Below are positions 37,365 through 45,804 of a stretch of DNA of 64,000 nucleotides, in pieces. The stretch spans positions 372,001 to 436,000 of the forward strand of contig NZ_VANU01000002.1 of assembly GCF_005771535.1 (NCBI RefSeq), given 5' to 3'. The translations under genes and the position numbers were made by a program. The notes under the pieces are model-generated. The model was not told the origin of the DNA, ran no database searches, and saw only the letters and a list, made by a program, of their open reading frames with translations. The DNA comes from Arcobacter arenosus. Lineage in GTDB: Bacteria; Campylobacterota; Campylobacteria; Campylobacterales; Arcobacteraceae. How positions within the stretch are numbered: position 1 is the stretch's first letter; every line of letters starts with the position of its first letter.

Positions 37365-37796
37365 ATGAAAAATAAAAAAAGTATAAAAGAAGCATTTTAC
37401 AAAGCCCTTAAAGGTTTTACTTCAATGCTTCCTATACTTTTTGCAATCATTCTTCTTTTAGGTCTTTTTGATACCTATATCACAAATGAAATTTTAATTT
37501 CGTTATTTACTTCCAACTACTTTTTTGACACAGTTATTGGTACTAGTATGGGTGCAGTTTTAACTGGAAACCCTATGATTAGCTATATTCTTGGTGGTGA
37601 GTTAACTACTGCAGGAGTATCTTTATTTGCTGTAACAGCATTTATTTTGTCATGGGTTTCTTTGGGAATTGTTCAACTACCTGCTGAGGTGGAAATTTTT
37701 GGTTTAAGATTTACTTTTTTAAGAACTTTACTTACATTTATATTTATAATCCTCATCTCATTTTCAACTGTTTTAACTTTAAATTGGATTGCCTAA
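37365..37796 (+). CDS. Permease half, N-terminal part of an ArsP/DUF318-type permease
   Basis: A 143-residue membrane protein with about four transmembrane segments and a conserved M-G-A-V-L-T-G-N-P-M-I-S-Y-I-L-G-G-E-L segment. This is one repeat of the eight-helix permease family PF03773. It begins 6 bases after the NifX-like gene and its stop shares a base with the next gene. The substrate is unknown. Confidence 0.72.
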   Translation: MKNKKSIKEAFYKALKGFTSMLPILFAIILLLGLFDTYITNEILISLFTSNYFFDTVIGTSMGAVLTGNPMISYILGGELTTAGVSLFAVTAFILSWVSLGIVQLPAEVEIFGLRFTFLRTLLTFIFIILISFSTVLTLNWIA

Positions 37797-38302
37797 TGAA
37801 AACAAAAGGGCTAGAGTTTAAAGGGATTAAATTTCTTTTTTTTGTTATAATCATTCATATATTTATATTTTTGTATGATAAAACTAATAGTAGTTTAGCT
37901 CTTACAAAAAGCTATGAAGTATTATTAAAGCTATTACCTATTTTTGTTGTAATTATATTAATGACAACTTTGATAAATTATTTTTTGAAACCAAAAGCAA
38001 TAATGAAACATTTTGGAAAAGATAGTGGGATTAAAGGATGGATATATGCAACATTAGGGGGAGTTATTAGTCACGGCCCTATGTATGCTTGGTATCCAAT
38101 GATAAGTGAATTAAGAGAAAATGGATTAAAAGATGGGCTTTTAGTTACTTTTATGTTTACAAGGGCAGTTAAAATACCTTTTATACCAATTATGATTGAT
38201 TATTTTGGTGTTTTATTTTGTGTGATTTTTTTGACAAATATTTTAATTGCTGGGATATTACAAGGAATACTCTTTGAGGCTTTAAAGAAAAAAAGAAATT
38301 AG
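37796..38302 (+). CDS. Permease half, C-terminal part of an ArsP/DUF318-type permease
   Basis: A 168-residue membrane protein from the ATG at 37796 (TAATG junction). A TTG at 37784 would add four residues and is less likely. About four transmembrane segments are seen, with the second repeat motif L-G-G-V-I-S-H-G-P-M-Y-A-W-Y-P-M-I. The two halves together have the size of a single permease, so they probably assemble as a heterodimer. Confidence 0.72.
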   Translation: MKTKGLEFKGIKFLFFVIIIHIFIFLYDKTNSSLALTKSYEVLLKLLPIFVVIILMTTLINYFLKPKAIMKHFGKDSGIKGWIYATLGGVISHGPMYAWYPMISELRENGLKDGLLVTFMFTRAVKIPFIPIMIDYFGVLFCVIFLTNILIAGILQGILFEALKKKRN

Positions 38303-38310
38303 GATTTTCT

Positions 38311-39696
38311 ATGCAAAAAATTTTTTATGAGGTAAACTCTTTGGATAAAAGATGTTATGAGAAGTTTGCCCTTACTGAAGATATACTAATGGAACATGCA
38401 AGTTCTTCAATGGCTAGCTATATTGAAAACAATTTTGAAAATGATAAAACAGTTTTAATTGTATGTGGAGTTGGAAATAATGGTGCAGATGGGATTGCTT
38501 TAGCTAGATTACTTTATTCAAGGTTTAATGTAAAACTATATATTCCTTATGGTGTTAAATCACAAATGGCACAATTACAATTAAAAAGGGTAAATTTAAT
38601 TGGAATTGATATTGTTGAAGAGATTTGCCAATGTGATATTGTTGTTGATTGTTTATTTGGAAGTGGTTTAAATAAAGATTTAGACAAAAGTTCTCAAAAA
38701 TTAATTGAAAATCTAAATCTTCTTGATGCTTTTAAAATTGCTTGTGATATCCCAAGCGGAATAAGTTCAATAGGAGAGATTACAACTGTTGCTTTTAATG
38801 CAGATATAACAATTACTATGGGAGCATTAAAGGTTTCATTGTTTTCTGATATGGCAAAAGATTATGTGGGTAAAATTGAGGTCTCAAACCTTGGAGTTCA
38901 AAGGGAAATTTATGAAGAGGATTCAACTCTTTTCTTACTTGATAAAGAGGATATGAAACTTCCTTTTAGAGATAAAAAAGATGCCCATAAAGGAACATAT
39001 GGACATCTAAATGTTGTAGCAGGGTCAAAAAAGGGTGCAGGAGTAATTGCAGCTAAAGCAGCCTTTGGTTTTGGAGCAGGGCTTGTAAGTGTTATTTGCC
39101 ATGAGTGTATAGATTTACCATATCATATTATGCAAACTCATAAATTAAGTGAAAACTGTACAGCTATTGCAGTTGGCATGGGACTTGGTAATTATGAAGA
39201 AAAAGAGATTGAAGTAATTTTAGAATCTAACATCCCAACAATAATAGATGCTGATTTATTTTATGAAGATGTGATTTTAAAAGCTTTAGATAAAAATGTT
39301 GTTTTAACTCCTCATCCTAAAGAGTTTTGTGCTCTTTTAAAACTTACTGGTATAGCTAATATTGATGTGCCTACATTACAAAAAGATAGATTTAAATATT
39401 TAAGTGAATTTTGTACTAAATATCCAAAAGTAGTATTACTTTTAAAAGGTGCAAATGTTTTAATAGGACAAGATAAAAATATTTATGTAAATAGCTTTGG
39501 AAGTGCAGTTTTAAGTAAAGGTGGAAGTGGAGATGTTTTAAGTGGTCTTGTAGCTGGATTATTAACTCAAGGTTATAGTTGCTTAGATGCAGCAATAAGC
39601 GCAAGCCTTGCCCATACAATTGCCGCAAACAACTATAAAAAGAACAATTATTCTTTAATCCCATCAGATTTAGTTGAAGAGGTTAAAAAGTTATGA
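38311..39696 (+). CDS. nnr: Bifunctional NAD(P)H-hydrate epimerase/dehydratase
   Basis: A 461-residue metabolite-repair enzyme. The N-terminal YjeF epimerase domain (about 1-205) has G-V-G-N-N-G-A-D-G near residue 52. The C-terminal ribokinase-like ADP/ATP-dependent dehydratase (about 215-461) has L-T-P-H-P-K-E-F, K-G-A-N-V-L-I and G-G-S-G-D-V-L-S-G. Both halves are needed to recover hydrated NADH. It overlaps cutA by 4 bases. Confidence 0.95.
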   Translation: MQKIFYEVNSLDKRCYEKFALTEDILMEHASSSMASYIENNFENDKTVLIVCGVGNNGADGIALARLLYSRFNVKLYIPYGVKSQMAQLQLKRVNLIGIDIVEEICQCDIVVDCLFGSGLNKDLDKSSQKLIENLNLLDAFKIACDIPSGISSIGEITTVAFNADITITMGALKVSLFSDMAKDYVGKIEVSNLGVQREIYEEDSTLFLLDKEDMKLPFRDKKDAHKGTYGHLNVVAGSKKGAGVIAAKAAFGFGAGLVSVICHECIDLPYHIMQTHKLSENCTAIAVGMGLGNYEEKEIEVILESNIPTIIDADLFYEDVILKALDKNVVLTPHPKEFCALLKLTGIANIDVPTLQKDRFKYLSEFCTKYPKVVLLLKGANVLIGQDKNIYVNSFGSAVLSKGGSGDVLSGLVAGLLTQGYSCLDAAISASLAHTIAANNYKKNNYSLIPSDLVEEVKKL

Positions 39697-40001
39697 AACC
39701 AATAGTTGTTCAAACTACATGCCATGATGAAAGTGAAGCAAGAAAAATTGCAAGAGTTCTAATTGAAGAGTCTCTGGCAGCTTGTGTACAAATGAGTAAA
39801 ATAGAGTCTTTTTATAAATGGCAAGATGAATTTTGTAATGATGATGAGGTGCTTCTAAACATAAAAACCAAAAAAGAAAACTTCAAAAAAATCAAAAGCA
39901 AAATTAAAGAATTACATAGCTATGATGTACCGGAAATTATCTGTATAAAAATGGAAAATTTAAGTAAAGATTACAAGAAATTTATATGTGAAAACTGTTA
40001 A
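39693..40001 (+). CDS. cutA: CutA-family divalent cation tolerance protein
   Basis: A 102-residue trimeric ferredoxin-like protein with Q-T-T-C-H-D-E-S-E-A near the start, the A-A-C-V-Q-M core and Y-D-V-P-E-I-I-C near residue 85, all CutA landmarks. The ATG overlaps the nnr stop as ATGA. Its physiological role is unsettled even in E. coli. Confidence 0.93.
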   Translation: MKPIVVQTTCHDESEARKIARVLIEESLAACVQMSKIESFYKWQDEFCNDDEVLLNIKTKKENFKKIKSKIKELHSYDVPEIICIKMENLSKDYKKFICENC

Positions 40002-40028
40002 AACAGTTTAAATGGAGGAAAAATAAAA

Positions 40029-40808
40029 ATGAGTGATATCCTAAAAATAGGTGAATACGAATTTAATAGTAGGTTAATTGTTGGTTCTGGAAAGTATAAA
40101 GATTTTCAAACAACTAAAGATGCAACATTAGCTTCAGGAAGTGAATTAATTACTGTTGCAATTAGAAGAGTGAATATTACAAATCCAAACGAAGAAAACC
40201 TATTAGACTATTTTAAAGATACAAATGTAAAACTACTTCCAAATAGTGCAGGGTGTTTTACAGCAGAAGAAGCAATTACAACTTTTAGACTTATGAGAGA
40301 AGCAACTGGTATTGATATTATTAAACTTGAAGTTATTGGTGATGCACAAAAAACTTTATACCCAGATGTTATTGAGACAATAAAAGCTTGTGAAGTGTTA
40401 AAAAAAGATGGCTTTACAATTATGGCATATACTTCAGATGATCCAATTATTGCAAAACAATTAGAAAGTGCAGGGGCAGATGCGATTATGCCTTTAGCTG
40501 CACCTATTGGTTCAGGATTAGGTATTCAAAATCCATATAATATTGCATTTATTAGAGATGCCGTTTCTGTACCAGTTTTAGTTGATGCTGGATTAGGATG
40601 TGCATCAGATGCTTCATATGCAATGGAATTAGGGGCAGATGGTATTTTAGCAAACACTGCAATTGCACAAGCACAAGATCCAATGGCAATGGCTGAAGCT
40701 TTTAAATATGCAACTATTGCTGGAAGATTGAGTTATAAAGCGGGAAGGATCCCTAAAAAACCTTATGCAACAGCAAGTTCACCTGTTGATGGATTAATCC
40801 AATTTTAG
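40029..40808 (+). CDS. thiG: Thiazole synthase
   Basis: A 259-residue TIM-barrel enzyme making the thiazole moiety of thiamine from DXP, dehydroglycine and ThiS thiocarboxylate. It has [11 protein letters not shown] at the N-terminus, the Schiff-base lysine in I-I-K-L-E-V-I-G-D near residue 97, and V-D-A-G-L-G near 180. ThiS, ThiF and ThiH genes are not adjacent. DXP synthesis connects it to dxr upstream only in a general sense. Confidence 0.96.
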   Translation: MSDILKIGEYEFNSRLIVGSGKYKDFQTTKDATLASGSELITVAIRRVNITNPNEENLLDYFKDTNVKLLPNSAGCFTAEEAITTFRLMREATGIDIIKLEVIGDAQKTLYPDVIETIKACEVLKKDGFTIMAYTSDDPIIAKQLESAGADAIMPLAAPIGSGLGIQNPYNIAFIRDAVSVPVLVDAGLGCASDASYAMELGADGILANTAIAQAQDPMAMAEAFKYATIAGRLSYKAGRIPKKPYATASSPVDGLIQF

Positions 40809-40812
40809 TGAA

Positions 40813-40844
40813 AAAGTAGGAATTTTGAAAAAAAATCCTACTTT
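40813..40844 (+). terminator. Hairpin after thiG
   Basis: AAAGTAGGA pairs with TCCTACTTT over an A-rich loop of 14 bases. The following T run is short, so termination is likely but not certain. It separates thiG from the tRNA promoter. Confidence 0.6.
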
Positions 40845-40857
40845 CCACAAAAAACCC

Positions 40858-40886
40858 TTGACAATGTAAAAAAAACATAGTATAAT
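40858..40886 (+). promoter_or_regulatory. Perfect consensus sigma-70 promoter of the tRNA cluster
   Basis: TTGACA at 40858-40863 and TATAAT at 40881-40886 are both exact consensus hexamers, separated by the optimal 17 bases. The first tRNA starts 33 bases after the -10. Such a -35 is rare in Campylobacterota, where most promoters lack one. It fits strong stable-RNA expression. Confidence 0.93.
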
Positions 40887-40918
40887 TCCGTCCACTTTTT
40901 GAAGAAAGAGTGACTGTT

Positions 40919-40996
40919 CGGGGCGTAGCGCAGTCTGGTTAGCGCACCTGGTTTGGGACCAGGGGGCCGGAGGTTCGAATCCTCTCGCCCCGACCA
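40919..40996 (+). tRNA. tRNA-Pro (UGG)
   Basis: A cloverleaf folds with acceptor arms CGGGGCG and CGCCCCG, anticodon stem CCTGG/CCAGG around loop TTTGGGA (anticodon TGG), a GGAGG/CCTCT T-arm and an encoded CCA end. It is the first gene of a six-tRNA array. Confidence 0.97.
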
Positions 40997-41008
40997 TTTT
41001 TTGTAAGT

Positions 41009-41086
41009 GGTAGGTATAGCTCAGTTGGTTAGAGCATCGGGTTGTGGTTCCGAGGGCCGTGGGTTCGAATCCCATTACTTACCCCA
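41009..41086 (+). tRNA. tRNA-His (GUG)
   Basis: Acceptor arms GTAGGTA/TACTTAC pair with one G-T. The anticodon loop TTGTGGT gives GTG, between TCGGG and TCCGA. The G at 41009 can serve as the extra G-1 pairing with C73, the identity mark of tRNA-His. CCA is encoded. Confidence 0.96.
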
Positions 41087-41099
41087 TTTTTTATTTATT

Positions 41100-41176
41100 G
41101 CGTCTGTAGCTCAGCTGGATAGAGCACACGCCTTCTAAGCGTGCGGTCAAAGGTTCGAATCCTTTCAGGCGTGCCA
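41100..41176 (+). tRNA. tRNA-Arg (UCU)
   Basis: Acceptor arms GCGTCTG/CAGGCGT contain two G-T pairs. The anticodon stem CACGC/GCGTG holds loop CTTCTAA (anticodon TCT). CCA is encoded. It reads AGA/AGG, the dominant arginine codons in this AT-rich genome. Confidence 0.96.
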
Positions 41177-41248
41177 CTTTTATAGATTTGAGTTGATTTT
41201 TCAACTGAATCTTTTTTTTTGTCTTCTTGAAGACACTTTTTTAATGTT

Positions 41249-41333
41249 GCGGATGTGGTGAAATTGGTAGACACGCCAGACTTAGGATCTGGTGCCTCAC
41301 GGTGTGGAGGTTCGAGTCCTCTCATCCGCACCA
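41249..41333 (+). tRNA. tRNA-Leu (UAG)
   Basis: A class II tRNA with a long variable arm (TGCCTCACGGTGT). Acceptor GCGGATG/CATCCGC; anticodon stem CCAGA/TCTGG with loop CTTAGGA, anticodon TAG. CCA is encoded. Confidence 0.96.
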
Positions 41334-41368
41334 CTTTATAAAAACAAGCATTTCATATTATCTTGAAC

Positions 41369-41443
41369 TGGGGTATCGCCAAGTGGTAAGGCAACGGTTT
41401 TTGGTATCGTCATTCACAGGTTCGAATCCTGTTACCCCATCCA
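41369..41443 (+). tRNA. tRNA-Gln (UUG)
   Basis: Acceptor TGGGGTA/TACCCCA with a U1-A72 pair, typical of tRNA-Gln. Anticodon stem ACGGT/ATCGT with loop TTTTGGT gives TTG. CCA is encoded. Confidence 0.96.
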
Positions 41444-41465
41444 CTTTGGATAAAATCTTTCAAAT

Positions 41466-41542
<77 letters not shown>

Positions 41543-41547
41543 AATCA

Positions 41548-42228
41548 TCAAAATCCAGAAATATCTTTACTTATAAATTTATACCCAACACCTCTAATAT
41601 TTGCAATCATGCCATTTTTTAGTTTTTTTTGTAGTTTATGAATAACACTTCTCATACTTACAGCTTCAACAGCTTTATTATCCCAAACATATTCATGAAT
41701 CATTTCAGAAGTTACAGTTTTATCAAGATTATTTACAAAAAGAGTTAATAGCAGTTTTTCTTTATGGGTTAAAACAATCTCATGGTCATGTTTATATAGA
41801 TTTTGATCTTTTAAATTAAATTTATACCCAAAACCTAATTCAATAACATCTTTATCTATATCATTTTTCAAAATTGTTTTAATATGATATTTTAAATGTA
41901 AAAGAAGTTCTTCAAGTTCAAATGGTTTTTTTAAATAATCATTACATCCAAGTTCATAAGCCTTAGAAATATTATCAATATCTAATTCAGCACTCACTAT
42001 TATAACTGGCAAATCTTCATGTCTTTTTCTAATCTCTTCTAAAACTTCGTGACCAGAAAATCCTGGCACATTTATATCTAAAATATACAAATCATAATTG
42101 TTGTTTAGAATATTTGTCATTGCATCGTAACCATTATCTACACTTGTAATAAAAAAACCTTTTTTCTCCAAGGCATTACTAATCAACTTATTTAAAGAAA
42201 AATCATCCTCTAGTAAAAATATCTTCAT
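41548..42228 (-). CDS. OmpR-family response regulator
   Basis: A 226-residue regulator. The receiver domain (about 1-118) has E7-D8-D9, phosphoacceptor D51 in I-L-D-I-N-V-P-G and the lysine in Y-L-K-K-P-F. The OmpR-type winged helix follows (about 130-222), ending N-I-R-G-V-G-Y-K-F. It overlaps the kinase gene by 4 bases (ATGA). A tandem 11-bp repeat upstream of urtA is a plausible binding site. The target is inferred. Confidence 0.9.
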   Translation of the reverse strand: MKIFLLEDDFSLNKLISNALEKKGFFITSVDNGYDAMTNILNNNYDLYILDINVPGFSGHEVLEEIRKRHEDLPVIIVSAELDIDNISKAYELGCNDYLKKPFELEELLLHLKYHIKTILKNDIDKDVIELGFGYKFNLKDQNLYKHDHEIVLTHKEKLLLTLFVNNLDKTVTSEMIHEYVWDNKAVEAVSMRSVIHKLQKKLKNGMIANIRGVGYKFISKDISGF

Positions 42229-43283
42229 ATACTCTTCTTTGTTATTGGTTCAATATCAAAAGTAAATTTTGTACCGCGATTTTTTTCACTTTTTATATCA
42301 ATTACTATTTCATATTTATCACAAATCTCTTTTACTATATTAAGCCCTAAACCTAAGCCTAATTTTTTATTTGATTTTTGATAGTACTCCTCAAAGATAA
42401 GTTCAGTATCTTCAATACCAATACCAAAATCCTCAATACTTATTATGGTTTTATTCTCTTCAACTCCAAAAAATACATCTATTTCAGATGATTCTTTACT
42501 ATATTTTATAGCATTACTAATTGTGTTATCTATTAATCTTTCAAATTCATAGCTATTTATAAAAACCTCCAATTCATCAGAATATTCAAGATTTATATGA
42601 ATATCTTTTGTATTAGCTAACTCATCAAAAAATTGTATTCTTGAACTAATAAACTTTAAAAGATTTATTTTGGTGATTTTGTATTCACGGCTTTCTTTTT
42701 TAACTTTATAGGATAAATCTCCATATATGGAACTAAGTGTTTTACTTGAGGCTCTTATAGATTCAATCTCCTTTGACAAACCATACTTTTGTTCAATTAA
42801 CTCAGTATTTAATGATATTATTGAAACAGGAGTGTTCATCTCATGCATAATCTTTTTTACAAATAAATCTTGTTGTTCTAGTAAAGAAGCAATTGTTATT
42901 TTACTTTTATATATCTCAAGTTGATTTCTAACCCGTGCTTTAATCTCTTTTGGTTCAAAGGGTTTTGTAATATAATCAACACCACCTTGGCTAAAAGCTT
43001 TAACCTTACTATCTATATCATCTAGTGCAGAAATAAAAATAATAGGGATATCTTTTAAGTTCTCCTCTTTTTTTATTATCTTACAAACTTCAAAACCATC
43101 TAATTCTGGCATTTTAATATCAAGCAAGATTAGATGTGGAGGGTTGTTCTTTGATGATTCTATTGCAAATTTTGCATCTATGGAAGCTTTTATTTCATAG
43201 TTTTCATCTTTTAATATCTCATTTAGATATTTTAAGTTCTCTTTTTTGTCATCAATTATAAGCACTGTGTAGTTTTTAGTCAT
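42225..43283 (-). CDS. Response receiver-histidine kinase (cytosolic REC-HK)
   Basis: A 352-residue soluble protein: receiver domain (about 1-125; D55 in L-L-D-I-K-M-P-E and the lysine in I-T-K-P-F-E) followed by a histidine kinase with H147 in M-H-E-M-N-T-P. It also has an N-box around N-T-I-S-N-A-I-K-Y-S and a G box in L-G-L-G-L-N-I-V. It has no transmembrane segment, so it probably receives phosphate from another kinase, perhaps the divergent hybrid kinase, and passes it to the OmpR-type regulator. Confidence 0.88.
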   Translation of the reverse strand: MTKNYTVLIIDDKKENLKYLNEILKDENYEIKASIDAKFAIESSKNNPPHLILLDIKMPELDGFEVCKIIKKEENLKDIPIIFISALDDIDSKVKAFSQGGVDYITKPFEPKEIKARVRNQLEIYKSKITIASLLEQQDLFVKKIMHEMNTPVSIISLNTELIEQKYGLSKEIESIRASSKTLSSIYGDLSYKVKKESREYKITKINLLKFISSRIQFFDELANTKDIHINLEYSDELEVFINSYEFERLIDNTISNAIKYSKESSEIDVFFGVEENKTIISIEDFGIGIEDTELIFEEYYQKSNKKLGLGLGLNIVKEICDKYEIVIDIKSEKNRGTKFTFDIEPITKKSI

Positions 43284-43358
43284 ATATTTATCTTCTTAAA
43301 CATCCTAGTTTGTTAAGATTATAGAATAATTAATGTAAAAAGATATTTAGGATTTTTA

Positions 43359-45650
43359 GTGAATTTAAAAAGACTCTTCATGTTACTGTTTATTTTAAAT
43401 ACAGTTTCATTTATCTGTGTTGCAATTGTGATTAATAAATATCAAAAGGCAACAATAGAATTGGAAAATGCATATAAAATGCAATATAAATCTTTGATTC
43501 TAGCCCAAGAGTTAAGACAAAGTAGTGATGACCTAACAAGGATGGCAAGAACCTATGTAATAACAGGAAATCCTATGTTTGAAGAGCAGTTTAAAACAGT
43601 TCTTGATATTAGAAATGGCCAAAAGCAAAGACCCCAAAGATACAATGGAATCTTTTGGGACTTCTTTACTTTAGGGGATAAAGAACCTGAGTTCAAAGGT
43701 GAAAAAATTGCCCTAAGAGATTTGATGATAAAAGCAAACTTTACAGAAGAAGAGCTAAATATGCTTTTTGAATCCCAAAAAGAATCTGATGATTTAACAA
43801 ACCTTGAACATAAAGCGATGAATGCAGTAAAAGGGATTTTTCAAGATGAAAATGGAAATTATACTATTTATGGTGAACCTGATTTTAAATTAGCTAGAGA
43901 GATTATGCATGGAGATGAATACCATAAAGCAAAAATTAGAATTATGAAACCCCTTGATGATTTTTATAAAGCCTTTGAAAGTAGAACAAAACAAAAGGTT
44001 GATGATGCAAAAATAGTGCTACAAAAACAAGAATTCAATGTAAATGTTATTGTTCTTTTTTCTGTACTTTTATTTTTACTATCTTTTTTTATTATACTTT
44101 TTAGAATCATTTATCCTATAGATTTACTTCGTATTGCCATGGTTAGATTATCATCAAATGATATGAGTGTAGAGGTTGAAAAAAACAAATATGAAGATGA
44201 AGTTGGGGATATGATTGGTGCAGTGCAAATTTTCAAAGACAATACTGAAAAACTAATTGAGAGTGAACAGCAAATTAAAAAAGCGATGCAAGAAGCAACC
44301 CACGCAAATAAAGCAAAATCTATATTTTTAGCAAGAATGAGCCATGAGTTAAGAACACCTTTAAATGCAATATTGGGATTTACAAATTTATTAAATAAAT
44401 CAGAAAATATCAACTTACAAGAAAAAAAGAATCTTGATACCATAAAAAGAAGTGGAAAACATCTTTTAAATATTATCAATGAAATTCTTGAGTTATCAAA
44501 AATTGAAGCAGGGAAAATAGAACTAAACCCCAAAGCTTTTCAATTGCCTGAACTAATCAAAGATATTGATTCTATGTTTGCCTTTAGATGTGAATCAAAA
44601 GGTTTAACTTTTCATTTAAATGTTGATAATAATATTCCTAATATCATAAAAGCAGATGAACAAAGACTAAGACAAATTTTAATTAATCTTTTAGGCAATG
44701 CCTTAAAGTTTACAAAAGAGGGAAAAATCACACTAAATATTTATGAAAAAAACAAAAGATTGTTTTTTGAAGTAAAAGATACTGGGATTGGTATTGAAAA
44801 AGAGGATCAAAAAAAGATTTTTAAACCCTTTGAACAGATTAAAAAAGATGATTATAAATCAAATGGTACAGGACTTGGATTATCAATCACAAAAGAGTTA
44901 ATTACCTTAATGGGTGGTTCAATTTATGTAAAAAGTTTTGTAAACACAGGAAGTGAGTTTTATTTTAGTGTTGATTATGAAGCTTCAAATGAATCACAAG
45001 TTGAAGAAAAAGGTTTTGATAAAGATATTGTAGGGATAGAAAAAGTTGAAGATAGTACAATCTTAGTTGTTGATGATATAAAAGAAAATAGAGATTTAGT
45101 AATTCAGATATTACAGCAATATGGATTTAAAACATGTTGTGCTTCTTCAGGTGAAGAAGCAATTAATATTGTTAAATCAAACAACATTGATTTGATATTT
45201 ATGGATACTCTAATGCCCGGAATGGATGGACACGAAACTACAAAGGTGATAAAAAATCAATTAAAAAAACAAGATATTCCAATTATAACTCTATCTGCAA
45301 ATGTTTTTGATGATGACAAACAAAAAGCTATTAAAAATGGTGCTGATGACTTTTTAGCAAAACCTATAGATGAGAAACAATTAATTAAGATACTTCAAAA
45401 ATATCTTAATGTAAAACTTAAATTTGATGAAAAAAAAGATTTACAAAAACAAGATGAAGAAATTTTTACAAATCTTTCAAAGGAGTTTTTTATTAGTTTA
45501 AAAAACTTTGCTTTACAAATGGATAATAGCTCAATATATGAATTACTAGAAAAAAGCTCAATTGACAACAAAAGTAAACTTCATATAAAAAACTTAATGG
45601 AAGAGTTTGATTATCAGGCACTTGTAAAAGTTTGTGAGCAAAGGATATAA
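43359..45650 (+). CDS. Membrane hybrid sensor histidine kinase
   Basis: A 763-residue protein starting at GTG with AGGA 6 bases upstream. Transmembrane segments at about 5-26 and 229-250 bound a helical periplasmic sensor domain that contains R-Y-N-G-I-F-W-D-F near residue 94. A HAMP-like linker follows (about 250-305), then HisKA with H329 in S-H-E-L-R-T-P, HATPase (N447, D-T-G-I-G-I-E, T-G-L-G-L-S) and a receiver domain with D616. A C-terminal tail of about 90 residues has no clear histidine phosphotransfer motif. It is divergent from the REC-HK/regulator pair and lies 154 bases before urtA, suggesting control of urea or amide uptake. Confidence 0.9.
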   Translation: MNLKRLFMLLFILNTVSFICVAIVINKYQKATIELENAYKMQYKSLILAQELRQSSDDLTRMARTYVITGNPMFEEQFKTVLDIRNGQKQRPQRYNGIFWDFFTLGDKEPEFKGEKIALRDLMIKANFTEEELNMLFESQKESDDLTNLEHKAMNAVKGIFQDENGNYTIYGEPDFKLAREIMHGDEYHKAKIRIMKPLDDFYKAFESRTKQKVDDAKIVLQKQEFNVNVIVLFSVLLFLLSFFIILFRIIYPIDLLRIAMVRLSSNDMSVEVEKNKYEDEVGDMIGAVQIFKDNTEKLIESEQQIKKAMQEATHANKAKSIFLARMSHELRTPLNAILGFTNLLNKSENINLQEKKNLDTIKRSGKHLLNIINEILELSKIEAGKIELNPKAFQLPELIKDIDSMFAFRCESKGLTFHLNVDNNIPNIIKADEQRLRQILINLLGNALKFTKEGKITLNIYEKNKRLFFEVKDTGIGIEKEDQKKIFKPFEQIKKDDYKSNGTGLGLSITKELITLMGGSIYVKSFVNTGSEFYFSVDYEASNESQVEEKGFDKDIVGIEKVEDSTILVVDDIKENRDLVIQILQQYGFKTCCASSGEEAINIVKSNNIDLIFMDTLMPGMDGHETTKVIKNQLKKQDIPIITLSANVFDDDKQKAIKNGADDFLAKPIDEKQLIKILQKYLNVKLKFDEKKDLQKQDEEIFTNLSKEFFISLKNFALQMDNSSIYELLEKSSIDNKSKLHIKNLMEEFDYQALVKVCEQRI

Positions 45651-45657
45651 ATCTCAA

Positions 45658-45674
45658 TGTATATTAAATATACA
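45658..45674. repeat. 17-bp perfect palindrome upstream of urtA
   Basis: TGTATATT, A, AATATACA is an exact palindrome with a one-base centre, 8 bases after the hybrid kinase stop and 131 bases before the urtA ATG. It could be an operator for urt or part of the kinase transcript end. Confidence 0.5.
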
Positions 45675-45697
45675 AATAAATTTTATAGTTACTTAAA

Positions 45698-45719
45698 AAA
45701 ACAACACTAAAACAACACT
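45698..45719 (+). promoter_or_regulatory. Tandem 11-bp direct repeat upstream of urtA
   Basis: AAAACAACACT occurs twice without a spacer (45698-45708 and 45709-45719), 86 bases before the urtA ATG. An 11-base period places both copies on the same DNA face, the usual layout for OmpR-family regulator dimers. The adjacent regulator gene makes a link plausible but unproven. Confidence 0.5.
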
Positions 45720-45750
45720 TCTTTTTTATACTTCATCTCAAGAAAATATC

Positions 45751-45779
45751 AAACTAAAAAAACGCGAATTTTTTAGTTT
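45751..45779 (+). other. Inverted repeat in the urtA leader
   Basis: AAACTAAAAAA and TTTTTTAGTTT are exact reverse complements over a seven-base ACGCGAA loop, 26 bases before the urtA start. It may be an upstream terminator or an mRNA-stabilising leader hairpin. Confidence 0.5.
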
Positions 45780-45804
45780 GGTATTAAATCTAATAGGAGA
45801 TCGT

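Noticed and set aside
40794-41334. Minus-strand reading frames across the tRNA cluster with G-F-E-P-T-A-L-G-T and R-G-F-E-P-P-A-P-like peptides
   Set aside because: These are the well-known spurious peptides produced by translating the antisense strand of tRNA T-arms. The true features are the six plus-strand tRNAs.
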